A stretch of 64,000 nucleotides of DNA from an uncultured Bacteroidales bacterium (GTDB taxonomy: Bacteria > Bacteroidota > Bacteroidia > Bacteroidales > F082). The notes beneath the pieces were generated by a model that worked only from the letters and a program-made list of their open reading frames with translations, had not been told where the DNA came from and did not search any database. Position 1 is the first letter of the stretch, and the number at the start of each line of letters is the position of its first letter. Shown here piece after piece: positions 27,383 through 35,550 of the stretch. The stretch spans positions 1 through 64,000 of the forward strand of contig CAMYYD010000003.1 in the NCBI GenBank assembly GCA_947303395.1, given 5' to 3'. The translations under genes were made by a program, and so were the position numbers.

Positions 27383-29200
27383 TTATCTTACAACATCGCT
27401 TACGAGGCGCACCGAATAGCCATACCAGCGGTCATTGGTCGAAAATCCTCCAAAATAGATATCAAAATGCATGTAATAGGCAATATAGTTATAGTATTCG
27501 TAAGGTGTTGATGTCCAATATCCACCAAAAAGGCTATCGGTATAGTATTCCGTGCGCATTCGATAACCTGCGGCTGGGATGAACACCGCTCCTTTCGACT
27601 CAAACCTATCCATCCACTCTGTGGCACCTATCACGTTATATGTGTAACTCACTGATTCCGAATTAACTCCATACAAGCCACTGTTCAAATCCCAATCATC
27701 GGGAAGCAAAATAATTCCGCATACATTATCCACTTTGGCTTTCGCAAAACGCACGCCCGACGGCGTATTCCGCTGATAAAACAGATACCACCACTCGCCC
27801 GATGTCATTGTGCGCCACAGGTTATTGGTGTTTCCGCCATTGATTATCTGATTATCGCCCCATTCGTTGTATTCACTGTAATCATCCGAATTTGAGTATT
27901 TTGTCGGATCCTGGCCAGTTCCCCATCCGAACAAGTCAATCCAGCCGTCGTATGATGGGGAGATATTACTATTTGATTCTCCGACAAAATCTCTCTGGTT
28001 TTCGGCAAAACGCCAAGTGTCGGTCGAAGCTTGATATTGCAGATTTCCTTTTGAGAAATAAACTTTTTGCGTTGCACTCACGGAAAACGCACTAACAATA
28101 GCGCCTTCCGGACCAGGCACATCGGTTATGAAAACCACATCCTCACCGTATGCTGTGCCATAGTTGTTTGTCGCGTATGCCCTTACATAATACGTCACGC
28201 CAGCATTTAAGCCAGACATTTCAACTGAAAACTCCCACATGCCGGAATCTGTCGATTGATGAGCTCCGTCAATCGTAGGATTTGGAGAAGTACCCCAACA
28301 GGCTCCAAGGTCAATAATGCTGTCGCCACCCAAATCTTCAATATTTCCATAACATTTGGCGGTGGTTTCAGTGATATTTGTAACGTAAGATGTCCGCACA
28401 GTCGCAACACCAGGATTATCAAGAGTTGTGAACATCAACTGGTTACCATAAACCACACCAAAACGTGGGCTTTCAATAAAAGCTCTTACATTATAATTAG
28501 TCGAAGCTTCTAATCCAGTAATCTCCAACGTGAAATCATTAGTATTTTCATTAGTAGACACATGGCTGTCTTCAATTGTAGGATAATAGTTTTCCTTGCT
28601 CCAACAAAAACCTCTTTTTTTAATGGTATTGTCCGCAAATTCGACAAAGCCGTTAATCACAGCCGAAGTAGCAGTCACATCGGTGACAGAATATGTGTAA
28701 ACATCTATTCCAAAGCACCAATTATCCTGATATTCAATCTGTGCGCCTATTATCTCATTGTTTGCATCATAAATATAGTCAACAACATAAACTCGCGCAT
28801 ACTTTGTATATACATATCCATAATTGTCATATTCAACTTTTTTCAAAACGTAGCCATGTCCCGGAAAAACCGCCACCTGCTCGCTCCAGCCATCCTGTGG
28901 GATCTGGTAAACATAGCCCAAAGAAGCCACTTCTCCAACATCATTAAAGGTAAGATATGCACCGTTACCATAAATAGTATAAAAATTATTTGCAGTGCTA
29001 ATCTTTATATAACGACCGAGAATGAGCACATAGCTTCCATCGTCATTCAACAGATTTACGGTAACAACATTTTCCGGTTCCTCATAATATGTTGGGGTTT
29101 CCGGCTCATTTGACGCTGAAGTTTTGTCTTTTTTGCAAGATAAAGTCAAAATGCTTAAAGCGATAAGCATCAGGGATATAGCAAAAATACGTTTTTTCAT
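27383..29200 (-). CDS. Surface lipoprotein with fibronectin-III-like repeats and FISUMP-like C-terminal domain
   Basis: A 605-residue lipoprotein (MLIALSILTLSC). After a beta-rich head there are two FnIII-like modules (about residues 165-265 and 270-360) with the recurrent pattern TSAVINGFV...KRGFCWSKENYYPTIE...YNVRAFIES and TTAKCYGNIE...LGACWGTSPNPTID...YYVRAYATNNYGTAYG. The last 235 residues (VYFSKGNLQYQASTDTWRFAENQ ... GYSVRLVSDVVR) are homologous to the end of the 18873-20780 protein. Likely cell-surface binding or adhesion; ligand unknown. Confidence 0.8.
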   Translation of the reverse strand: MKKRIFAISLMLIALSILTLSCKKDKTSASNEPETPTYYEEPENVVTVNLLNDDGSYVLILGRYIKISTANNFYTIYGNGAYLTFNDVGEVASLGYVYQIPQDGWSEQVAVFPGHGYVLKKVEYDNYGYVYTKYARVYVVDYIYDANNEIIGAQIEYQDNWCFGIDVYTYSVTDVTATSAVINGFVEFADNTIKKRGFCWSKENYYPTIEDSHVSTNENTNDFTLEITGLEASTNYNVRAFIESPRFGVVYGNQLMFTTLDNPGVATVRTSYVTNITETTAKCYGNIEDLGGDSIIDLGACWGTSPNPTIDGAHQSTDSGMWEFSVEMSGLNAGVTYYVRAYATNNYGTAYGEDVVFITDVPGPEGAIVSAFSVSATQKVYFSKGNLQYQASTDTWRFAENQRDFVGESNSNISPSYDGWIDLFGWGTGQDPTKYSNSDDYSEYNEWGDNQIINGGNTNNLWRTMTSGEWWYLFYQRNTPSGVRFAKAKVDNVCGIILLPDDWDLNSGLYGVNSESVSYTYNVIGATEWMDRFESKGAVFIPAAGYRMRTEYYTDSLFGGYWTSTPYEYYNYIAYYMHFDIYFGGFSTNDRWYGYSVRLVSDVVR

Positions 29201-29278
29201 GGCTAATTATTTTAACATTTATGCAAAAATATATAAAATTTGAATATGAATCTTTCTGGACAATTTTTTTTTACTTTT

Positions 29279-29309
29279 TTTGAATATTGAATGAAAAATT
29301 GTAATTTTG
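29279..29309 (+). promoter_or_regulatory. Promoter of fba
   Basis: TTTG at 29279-29282, 19-base spacer, TAATTTTG at 29302-29309. Start codon 30 bases downstream. Confidence 0.75.
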
Positions 29310-29339
29310 CGGAAAGAAATTTAGTAAAAACATCATATT

Positions 29340-30344
29340 ATGGTAAACTACAAGGATTTAGGGCTAGTGAACACCCGTGCAATGTTCGCAAAGGCTGTCG
29401 ACGGCGGCTATGCCATCCCGGCATTCAACTTCAACAATATGGAACAGTTGCAGGCTATCATCATGGCGGCTGTTGAGACGAAATCGCCAGTGATTCTTCA
29501 GATTTCGAAAGGCGCTCGTAACTACGCTAACCAGACTTTGCTCCGCTACATGGCAGAAGGCGCTGTAGCATACGCCAAAGAACTCGGCTGCGCTCATCCT
29601 GAGATAGTGCTTCACCTCGACCACGGCGATTCATTCGAGCTCTGTAAAAACTGCATCGAGATGGGATTCTCATCAGTGATGATCGACGGCTCGGCACTTC
29701 CATACGACGAAAACGTGGCTCTGACCCGCAAAGTCGTTGATTTTGCTCATCAATACGACGTGACAGTGGAAGGCGAACTCGGTGTTTTGGCAGGCGTTGA
29801 AGACGAGGTCTCGGCTGAGGCAAGCCACTACACAAAACCTGAGGAAGTCGTGGACTTCGTGACCAAGACAGGTGTCGATTCACTCGCAATTTCAATCGGA
29901 ACATCACACGGAGCATATAAATTCACTCCTGAGCAATGCACCGTCGACCCGAAGACAGGCCGCTTGGTACCTCCACCGCTCGCATTCGACGTGCTCGAGG
30001 CCATTGAGAAAGAGCTTCCGGGCTTCCCTATCGTGCTTCACGGCTCATCATCGGTGCCACAAGAGGATGTCGACACCATCAACAAATACGGTGGCGCATT
30101 GAAGGCAGCCGTCGGTATCCCAGAGGAACAGCTTCGCAAGGCAGCGAAGTCGGCAGTGTGCAAGATCAACATCGACTCAGACAGCCGTCTCGCCATGACA
30201 GCGGCAGTGCGCAAGGCTTTTGCCGAGAAACCGGCAGAGTTCGACCCTCGCAAGTACCTCGGTCCTGCAAGAGATCACATGAAGGAGCTTTATATGCACA
30301 AGATTATCAATGTGCTGGGAAGCAATAACAAACTTGCCGAATAA
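29340..30344 (+). CDS. fba: Class II fructose-1,6-bisphosphate aldolase
   Basis: Zinc-dependent aldolase of glycolysis/gluconeogenesis, 334 residues. Zinc ligand region HLDHGDSFELCKNCIEMGFSSVMIDGS, proton-donor region VEGELGVLAG, SIGTSHGAYKF (His ligand), VLHGSSSVPQEDV and CKINIDSDSRLAMT are all present. Single gene with its own promoter, followed by a repeat element rather than a standard terminator. Confidence 0.96.
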   Translation: MVNYKDLGLVNTRAMFAKAVDGGYAIPAFNFNNMEQLQAIIMAAVETKSPVILQISKGARNYANQTLLRYMAEGAVAYAKELGCAHPEIVLHLDHGDSFELCKNCIEMGFSSVMIDGSALPYDENVALTRKVVDFAHQYDVTVEGELGVLAGVEDEVSAEASHYTKPEEVVDFVTKTGVDSLAISIGTSHGAYKFTPEQCTVDPKTGRLVPPPLAFDVLEAIEKELPGFPIVLHGSSSVPQEDVDTINKYGGALKAAVGIPEEQLRKAAKSAVCKINIDSDSRLAMTAAVRKAFAEKPAEFDPRKYLGPARDHMKELYMHKIINVLGSNNKLAE

Positions 30345-30352
30345 TCATTAAT

Positions 30353-30602
30353 CTCTCGCAGATTTCGCAGAAAACGCAGAAATTTTTCTGTTCTTCCACA
30401 TGGATTTAGTTCGCTAAAGCGAACAGATTACGCAGATAGTGGCGGCATTAGAGGCTTTAAGGTCATAAGGTACTTTAAAGACTCTGGTGCCGCTGATCAT
30501 ACCATATCTGCGAAATCTGCAGCTCGCTTTAGCGAGGATCTGAAAGATAATTTTGAGGAAGATAAAGAAAAAATCTGCTTTATCTGCGGTATCTGCGAGA
30601 GA
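30353..30602. repeat. CTCGCAGATTTCGCAGA dispersed repeat downstream of fba
   Basis: 250 bases beginning CTCTCGCAGATTTCGCAGAA and ending ATCTGCGGTATCTGCGAGAG. It includes AGTTCGCTAAAGCGAACAGA and GCGGCATTAGAGGCTTTAAG. No coding signal. The long inverted ends could act as a bidirectional 3' stem. Confidence 0.8.
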
Positions 30603-30670
30603 ATTAAAAAAAATTATTATTTTTGCGGCCGAAATTTTATTTTTAAACCATTTAAATTTTATCTAATAAA

Positions 30671-32035
30671 ATGAAAAAATCTTTATTAAAAAGAACTTTC
30701 ATTTCAGTCGTTCTTATCTGTTTTGCTTTGACTGGAATGGCACAAACTTTTACTGCTGGTGATTTGAATTATAGCGTTAACGCTGATGGAGTTTCGGTAA
30801 CAGTTACAGGTCATGCGCTCGATTATGAGCATGCAAATGGACCGTTAAACATTCCAGAAGCGGTTAATTATCAAGGTACTGACTATACGGTGACAGCCAT
30901 CGGCAATGCAGCATTTTTGTATTATTTTTATCTGACAAGTTTGTCATTGCCGAACTCATTGGTCACAATCGAAAATAGTGCTTTTGCGTATTGCTCAGGT
31001 TTTACTGGCGATTTAATTATTCCTAATTCAGTTGTCACAATCGAGGAAAGCGCATTTTTCACCTGCTATAGCTTTGATGGAGATTTTGTGATTGGCAATT
31101 CTGTAACTACTATTGGAGACGGTGCATTTAATTCGTGCGACGGTCTGCATGGTGTGCTGAACATCCCGAGCAGTGTTGAATCGATAGGTTCAATGGCTTT
31201 CAGATATTGCAATTTCAGCGGCATGACCGTTGATCCGGCAAACCCTGTTTTTGATTCGAGAGACAACAGCAATGCTATTATTGTGACAGAAACCAACGAA
31301 CTTCTTATTGGATGCGTTAATTCTGTGATTCCAAACACTGTCACTGCAATCGGTGAAGATGCGTTTTGCGGTCTTGCATTAACTTCAATTAACATTCCGA
31401 ATTCGGTGACCAGAATTGGAGCCGGCGCATATGCGTTCTGCTTCAGTGCAACTGGCGATTTGACCATTCCTAACTCAGTGGAATTCATTGGTGCCGGTGC
31501 TTTTACGCAGTGTACAGGTCTTGACGGCACTTTGACAATAGGTGAATCAGTCAAATTCATTGGCGACTATGCTTTCAGACAATGCGGAGGCTTCACAGGA
31601 GCTGTTTCTTTGGCAACCGTGCCACCTGAGCTTGGCAATGAGCCAGGATGGAATTGCGTTGTGTTCGAGCAGTTTGGCTATCCGATTCTCACCGTTCCTT
31701 ACGGATGCGCTGAAGCATATCAAAATTCAAATTGGTACGACCCGATTGGCTTGAATGGTTTCTATGAATTCATTGAAGCTGAACCACAAGCGGTTTCGGA
31801 AGTTGGTGATGTGATTTCAGCGGTTTATCCGAATCCAACTAAAGGTGTAGTGAAAATCGAAGCTGAAAATATCAAAAATGTCAGTATTTTCAATGCTTTA
31901 GGACAATTAATTTTTGATACTTTTGTCACTGGCGATTCCTTCGAATATGACTTCAGCAATCAAGAGGCTGGAGTGTATTTTATCAAGGTTGAAACCGAAA
32001 AAGGAGTTGAGACTAAAAGAGTGGTGGTAATTTAG
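30671..32035 (+). CDS. BspA-like leucine-rich repeat protein with T9SS sorting domain
   Basis: A 454-residue exported protein: signal peptide (VVLICFALTGMAQ), then TpLRR/LRR_5 (BspA) repeats of about 23 residues with the pattern IPNSVTRIGAGAYAFC, LTIPNSVEFIGAGAFTQC, LTIGESVKFIGDYAFRQC. The C-terminal sorting domain is YPNPTKGVVKIEAENIKNV ... YFIKVETEKGVETKRVVV. Such surface LRR proteins mediate adhesion. A -7-like TATTTTTG lies at 30618-30625 without a clear -33. It ends at a terminator. Confidence 0.88.
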   Translation: MKKSLLKRTFISVVLICFALTGMAQTFTAGDLNYSVNADGVSVTVTGHALDYEHANGPLNIPEAVNYQGTDYTVTAIGNAAFLYYFYLTSLSLPNSLVTIENSAFAYCSGFTGDLIIPNSVVTIEESAFFTCYSFDGDFVIGNSVTTIGDGAFNSCDGLHGVLNIPSSVESIGSMAFRYCNFSGMTVDPANPVFDSRDNSNAIIVTETNELLIGCVNSVIPNTVTAIGEDAFCGLALTSINIPNSVTRIGAGAYAFCFSATGDLTIPNSVEFIGAGAFTQCTGLDGTLTIGESVKFIGDYAFRQCGGFTGAVSLATVPPELGNEPGWNCVVFEQFGYPILTVPYGCAEAYQNSNWYDPIGLNGFYEFIEAEPQAVSEVGDVISAVYPNPTKGVVKIEAENIKNVSIFNALGQLIFDTFVTGDSFEYDFSNQEAGVYFIKVETEKGVETKRVVVI

Positions 32036-32060
32036 GTTATTGGTTATAGATTATTGAAAT

Positions 32061-32099
32061 AACGATGTAATAATTTAATGGTTACATCGTTATTTTTTT
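32061..32099 (+). terminator. Rho-independent terminator abutting the next start codon
   Basis: Perfect 10-bp stem AACGATGTAA/TTACATCGTT with an 11-base loop, then ATTTTTTT. The A of the next ATG (32100) immediately follows the T-run. Confidence 0.85.
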
Positions 32100-32711
32100 A
32101 TGAAAAACTTTTTCCTATTGATGTTTTTGGCTCTTTGTGCTTTTGAGATTAAGGCACAAGATGATTGTTTTCTGGTAAAGGGAAGAATTTTTTCGGAAGA
32201 TAGCCTGACAGCGATTTCTAACGTGAACATTGTCAGTGAGTTATCTAATTATGGAACAACAACCAATTGGGAGGGATGGTTTTTGATTAAATCAAAACTG
32301 GTTGATACTTTGTGGGTGAGCTGTGTGGGATTTGACCGTCAACGTGTTCCGGTTTCCAAAGACAATCTTTTTGATAATGAATTGATTATCAAGTTGATAA
32401 GAAGTGATATCATGCTTGATTCGGTGGAGATTTATCCTTGGCCGGATTATGAGACTTTCAAGCAGGAAATCATCAATATGCCTTGGCGGAAGCCGTTTTT
32501 TGTACCAGGTGTTTCGAAAGAAGGTTACGAAAAAATAATAAATCAGGAACCTGTCAGAGAACCGAAAGCGAGCTCCATCAATCCCATTACATTGATTTAC
32601 AATAGGTTCAACAAAAGAGAACGCTTCAAAAGGAAACTCGAGCGAAATAGACGGCAGTTTAACCGCGAGATGGAACGCCTCGGCGCCGATTCGCTGATGA
32701 TACCAGAGTGA
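32100..32711 (+). CDS. Small exported protein with carboxypeptidase-regulatory-like domain
   Basis: A 203-residue protein with signal peptide (FFLLMFLALCAFEIKAQ), then one CarboxypepD_reg-like beta-sandwich (VKGRIFSEDSLTAISNVNIV ... WVSCVGFDRQRVPV) and a basic, helical C-terminus (RFNKRERFKRKLERNRRQF). There is no barrel after the domain, unlike TonB receptors. The start codon sits at the end of the terminator's T-run, so expression must come from read-through or a promoter inside the upstream gene. Its last 53 bases overlap the convergent rnr gene. Confidence 0.72.
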   Translation: MKNFFLLMFLALCAFEIKAQDDCFLVKGRIFSEDSLTAISNVNIVSELSNYGTTTNWEGWFLIKSKLVDTLWVSCVGFDRQRVPVSKDNLFDNELIIKLIRSDIMLDSVEIYPWPDYETFKQEIINMPWRKPFFVPGVSKEGYEKIINQEPVREPKASSINPITLIYNRFNKRERFKRKLERNRRQFNREMERLGADSLMIPE

Positions 32712-34842
32712 AATCCATTTGTTTCTTGATTAGGTCAACTGCTTCCACTCGAACTTTGACAGCATCACCGAGACGATAGATTTGACGCGTTTCCTGTCCG
32801 ACAACGCGGAAGTTTTCCTCGTCGATGTAGTACATATCGTCGAGGGTGCTGAAGCGCACCATTCCCTCGCATTTGCTGTCGACAAGCTCCACATAGATGC
32901 CCCATTTGCTGATGCCTGAGATGAGCCCGTCGAACACATGGCCGATCTTATCCTGCAGATACTCGGCCTGTTTGTAACGCACCGACTCACGCTCCATCTC
33001 GGCAGCCTTGCGCTCCATTTCGGAGGCGTGCTGGCACAAAACCTCATACTCTTCTTGGCTCACACTCGGCTGATTTTCAATCATATAGCGCTCTATGAGA
33101 CGGTGAACCATCAAATCGGGATAACGACGGATTGGCGAGGTGAAATGGGTGTAGAACGGGAACGCCAAGCCATAGTGACCGATGTTGACAGTGCTGTAAA
33201 GTGCCTTCGCCATCGTGCGAAGTGCCACTGTCTCAACGAGATTGCGCTCGCCCTTGCCTTCTACGGCATCAAACAAGGCGTTGTACGACTTCACCAGATT
33301 CTCGCGCGTGCTGATGTTCATCGAATAACCTAATTTCGACACCAACGAGATGAAACTGAAAAGCTTTTCGGGGTTAGGCTCATCGTGGACACGATAAACG
33401 AAGGTGTAACCGTGATATTTCGAGTCTTTCTTGCCGATAGATTCAGCCACGGTGCGGTTCGCCAACAACATAAAGTCCTCGATGAGCATGTTCGCCTCGT
33501 TTTGCACCTTCACGTAGGTGTCGATGGGATGCATCTTCTCGTCGAGTACAAACTTCACCTCTTCGCTGTGGAAGTTGATGGAACCTTGAGCCATGCGCTT
33601 TTCGCGAAGTTTAGTGGCTAAATCATTGAGTATCAATATTTCTTGCTTATAATCTCCTTCCCCACCCTCAATCATGGTTTGAACCTCTTCGTAGGCAAAA
33701 CGACGATTTGATTTGATGACTGTTTTGCCGATCCATTTTTTGAGGATTTCGGCTTTGTCGTTCATCTCGAAAACAGCCGAAAACGTCAGCTTTTCCTCAT
33801 CGGGACGAAGTGAGCAGACGTTGTTGCAGAGCTTCTCTGGCAGCATTGGGATGGTTCTATCGACGAGATACACCGAGGTGCCGCGTTGTTGAGCCTCCTG
33901 GTCGATGGCAGAGCCTGGTTTCACATAATAAGAAACGTCAGCGATATGGACTCCGACTTCATGGTTGCCGTTAGGAAGTTTGCGATAAGAGATGGCGTCG
34001 TCAAAGTCCTTTGCGTCGCGAGGGTCGATAGTGATGGTGAGGACATCGCGGAAGTCTTTTCTGGCTTTAATTTCAGAATTAGAAATCTTATCGGAAATTT
34101 TGCTTGCCTCCTTCTCGACTTCTTTCGGGAACTCCAGCGGATACTCGTATTGCGCGAGGATTGACTGCATCTCGACGTTGTTCTCGCCAGGAGTGCCGAG
34201 CACACGCACAATCTCACCGAACGGGTTACGCGAGTTTTCGGGCCAGTCGGCAAGTTTCACGATGACTTTCTGTCCGTCGCGGGCGCCTTTGTATCTGCCA
34301 CGAGGAATGAAGAAGTTGACAGGCATAGTTTCTTTGTCTGGCACCACAAAAGCGTAGCCGTGCGAGACGCTGAAAATGCCAACAAATTCAGTATGAGCGC
34401 GTTGGATAACTTTAACAATCTCGCCTTCGGTCTTCTTCGACTTACGCTTCGGGAACATCGCCACCTTGACTTTGTCGCCGTGCAGAGCCTTTCCGGTGTT
34501 GTTTGAGGCAATCTGGATGTCCTCGCCCCCGTCTTCAGGCACCACATAAGCCTTGCCGGTGCTCTTCATGTCGACGATGCCGACCACATAATGTGGCTTC
34601 GGACCGTATTCGTTGACCAGATCTGGGTTCAGGGTATAGCTATATGGATGATGCTCAATGAGTTGACCGTCACGGTTGAGGGTCTCGAGCACCTGAAATA
34701 TCACGTCTTTGCCTGCAGCGTCGCGCACACCCATGACTTTGGCTATCTGCTTGTAGTTCATTGGCTTGAAAGGATGCTCGCCGTAAATTCTTAATATAGT
34801 GTTTACGAAAGTGCTGAGGCTATTTGTTTTTTTTCTGGACAT
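32659..34842 (-). CDS. rnr: Ribonuclease R
   Basis: 3'-5' exoribonuclease, about 727 residues. N-terminal winged helix (MNYKQIAKVMGVRDAAGK), cold-shock domains, RNB catalytic core with TIDPRDAKDFDDAISY (metal-binding Asp cluster), VHIADVSYYVKPGSAID and YTHFTSPIRRYPDLMVHRL, then an S1 domain (VFDGLISGISKWGIYVEL). The TTG start at 34908 is rejected for ATG 34842: it lies in a CGCAGAAATCGCAGA repeat and upstream of the -7 box TATCTTTG (34858-34865). Confidence 0.95.
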   Translation of the reverse strand: MSRKKTNSLSTFVNTILRIYGEHPFKPMNYKQIAKVMGVRDAAGKDVIFQVLETLNRDGQLIEHHPYSYTLNPDLVNEYGPKPHYVVGIVDMKSTGKAYVVPEDGGEDIQIASNNTGKALHGDKVKVAMFPKRKSKKTEGEIVKVIQRAHTEFVGIFSVSHGYAFVVPDKETMPVNFFIPRGRYKGARDGQKVIVKLADWPENSRNPFGEIVRVLGTPGENNVEMQSILAQYEYPLEFPKEVEKEASKISDKISNSEIKARKDFRDVLTITIDPRDAKDFDDAISYRKLPNGNHEVGVHIADVSYYVKPGSAIDQEAQQRGTSVYLVDRTIPMLPEKLCNNVCSLRPDEEKLTFSAVFEMNDKAEILKKWIGKTVIKSNRRFAYEEVQTMIEGGEGDYKQEILILNDLATKLREKRMAQGSINFHSEEVKFVLDEKMHPIDTYVKVQNEANMLIEDFMLLANRTVAESIGKKDSKYHGYTFVYRVHDEPNPEKLFSFISLVSKLGYSMNISTRENLVKSYNALFDAVEGKGERNLVETVALRTMAKALYSTVNIGHYGLAFPFYTHFTSPIRRYPDLMVHRLIERYMIENQPSVSQEEYEVLCQHASEMERKAAEMERESVRYKQAEYLQDKIGHVFDGLISGISKWGIYVELVDSKCEGMVRFSTLDDMYYIDEENFRVVGQETRQIYRLGDAVKVRVEAVDLIKKQMDFTLVSSANRRRGVPSRG

Positions 34843-34869
34843 AAAAAATCTTTTTGGCAAAGATACTAT

Positions 34870-35056
34870 TTTTTCGCACGCAGATCTCGCAGAAATCGCA
34901 GAAATCAATTCTTTCGAAAATTATTCTTCCACATTGATTTAGTTCGCAAGCGAACCGATCTCGCAGAGATAATAGCTCTTTAAATACTTTAAAGCGGTAA
35001 CTTTAAAGCCCTTAACGCCATTAATGCCCTTAAGGCAGCCGCTTAATGTAGTTAAG
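34870..35056. repeat. Composite dispersed repeat (CGCAGATCTCGCAGA plus CTTAACGCC units)
   Basis: CGCACGCAGATCTCGCAGAA at the left, AGTTCGCAAGCGAACCGATC in the middle, then CCCTTAACGCCATTAATGCC units. It joins two repeat classes seen separately at 30353-30602 and 18700-18785. Confidence 0.75.
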
Positions 35057-35057
35057 G

Positions 35058-35381
35058 CTAAAATATCCTTTCCATTAACTGCCATTTTTCATCGCTCCTC
35101 GCATTTGCGCTACAGCCTTGAAACTGAGATACATACGCTTCCCATTCCGCTTGACGAGGAAGTGTTGCAAGGCGCGCCATGTCGCATTCGAAATCGAAGT
35201 CATCTTTTACATCCATTATCATGAAAAGATTGCGACCTTTACGATAAATTTGCATATCGAGAATACCGACTTGCCGTTGACCTTCAATGATGTCAGGCCA
35301 GACGTGAGAATGAGCTTCCACGTATTTTGCGATCATTTCCTCGTCATCGACGAGTTGTAAACACTGACAATATCTTTTCAT
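35058..35381 (-). CDS. rhaM: L-rhamnose/L-fucose mutarotase family protein
   Basis: About 107 residues of the RhaM (DUF718) fold, which interconverts alpha and beta anomers of a deoxyhexose. Signatures: LVDDEEMIAKYVEAHSHVWPDI (catalytic His), GILDMQIYRKGRNLFMIMDV, and DEKWQLMERIF. Position two genes from a fucose permease suggests L-fucose as the sugar, although the family is named for rhamnose. ATG 35381 (MKRYCQCLQL) fits the family start better than 35414. Confidence 0.85.
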   Translation of the reverse strand: MKRYCQCLQLVDDEEMIAKYVEAHSHVWPDIIEGQRQVGILDMQIYRKGRNLFMIMDVKDDFDFECDMARLATLPRQAEWEAYVSQFQGCSANARSDEKWQLMERIF

Positions 35382-35404
35382 TTTACAGTAATACTTTCTT
35401 TGCA

Positions 35405-35548
35405 TTTTTAACATTAATTTATCGTTAATTATTCATTAATTCTTTTCTTTCCTGCCTTAACTTTCATGGAAAACTGATTGTGATAGATTAGTAATTAATG
35501 AAAAATTATATGGTCAATTAATGATAATTATATGTTTAATTCATTGGT
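35405..35548. repeat. AT-rich TTAATTATCATTAATT palindromic repeat
   Basis: ACATTAATTTATCGTTAATTATTCATTAATT on the left and AATTAATGATAATTATATGTTT on the right are inverse-like. The region closely resembles 39700-39862 upstream of fcl, including CCTTAACTT and ATTAATGAAAAATTATATG. Confidence 0.65.
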
Positions 35549-35550
35549 AA

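Noticed and set aside
18873-29200. Diversity-generating retroelement using the FISUMP-like (C-type-lectin-like) tails as variable targets of the RT at 47001-48512
   Set aside because: The RT lacks the DGR motif [IVL]GxxxSQ, has a large extra C-terminal domain, and lies 18-28 kb away. No template repeat or accessory Avd gene is visible near it.
34843-34908. N-terminal extension of RNase R (TTG start)
   Set aside because: It is translated repeat DNA (ISAISARSA) and lies upstream of a -7 box; ATG 34842 fits.
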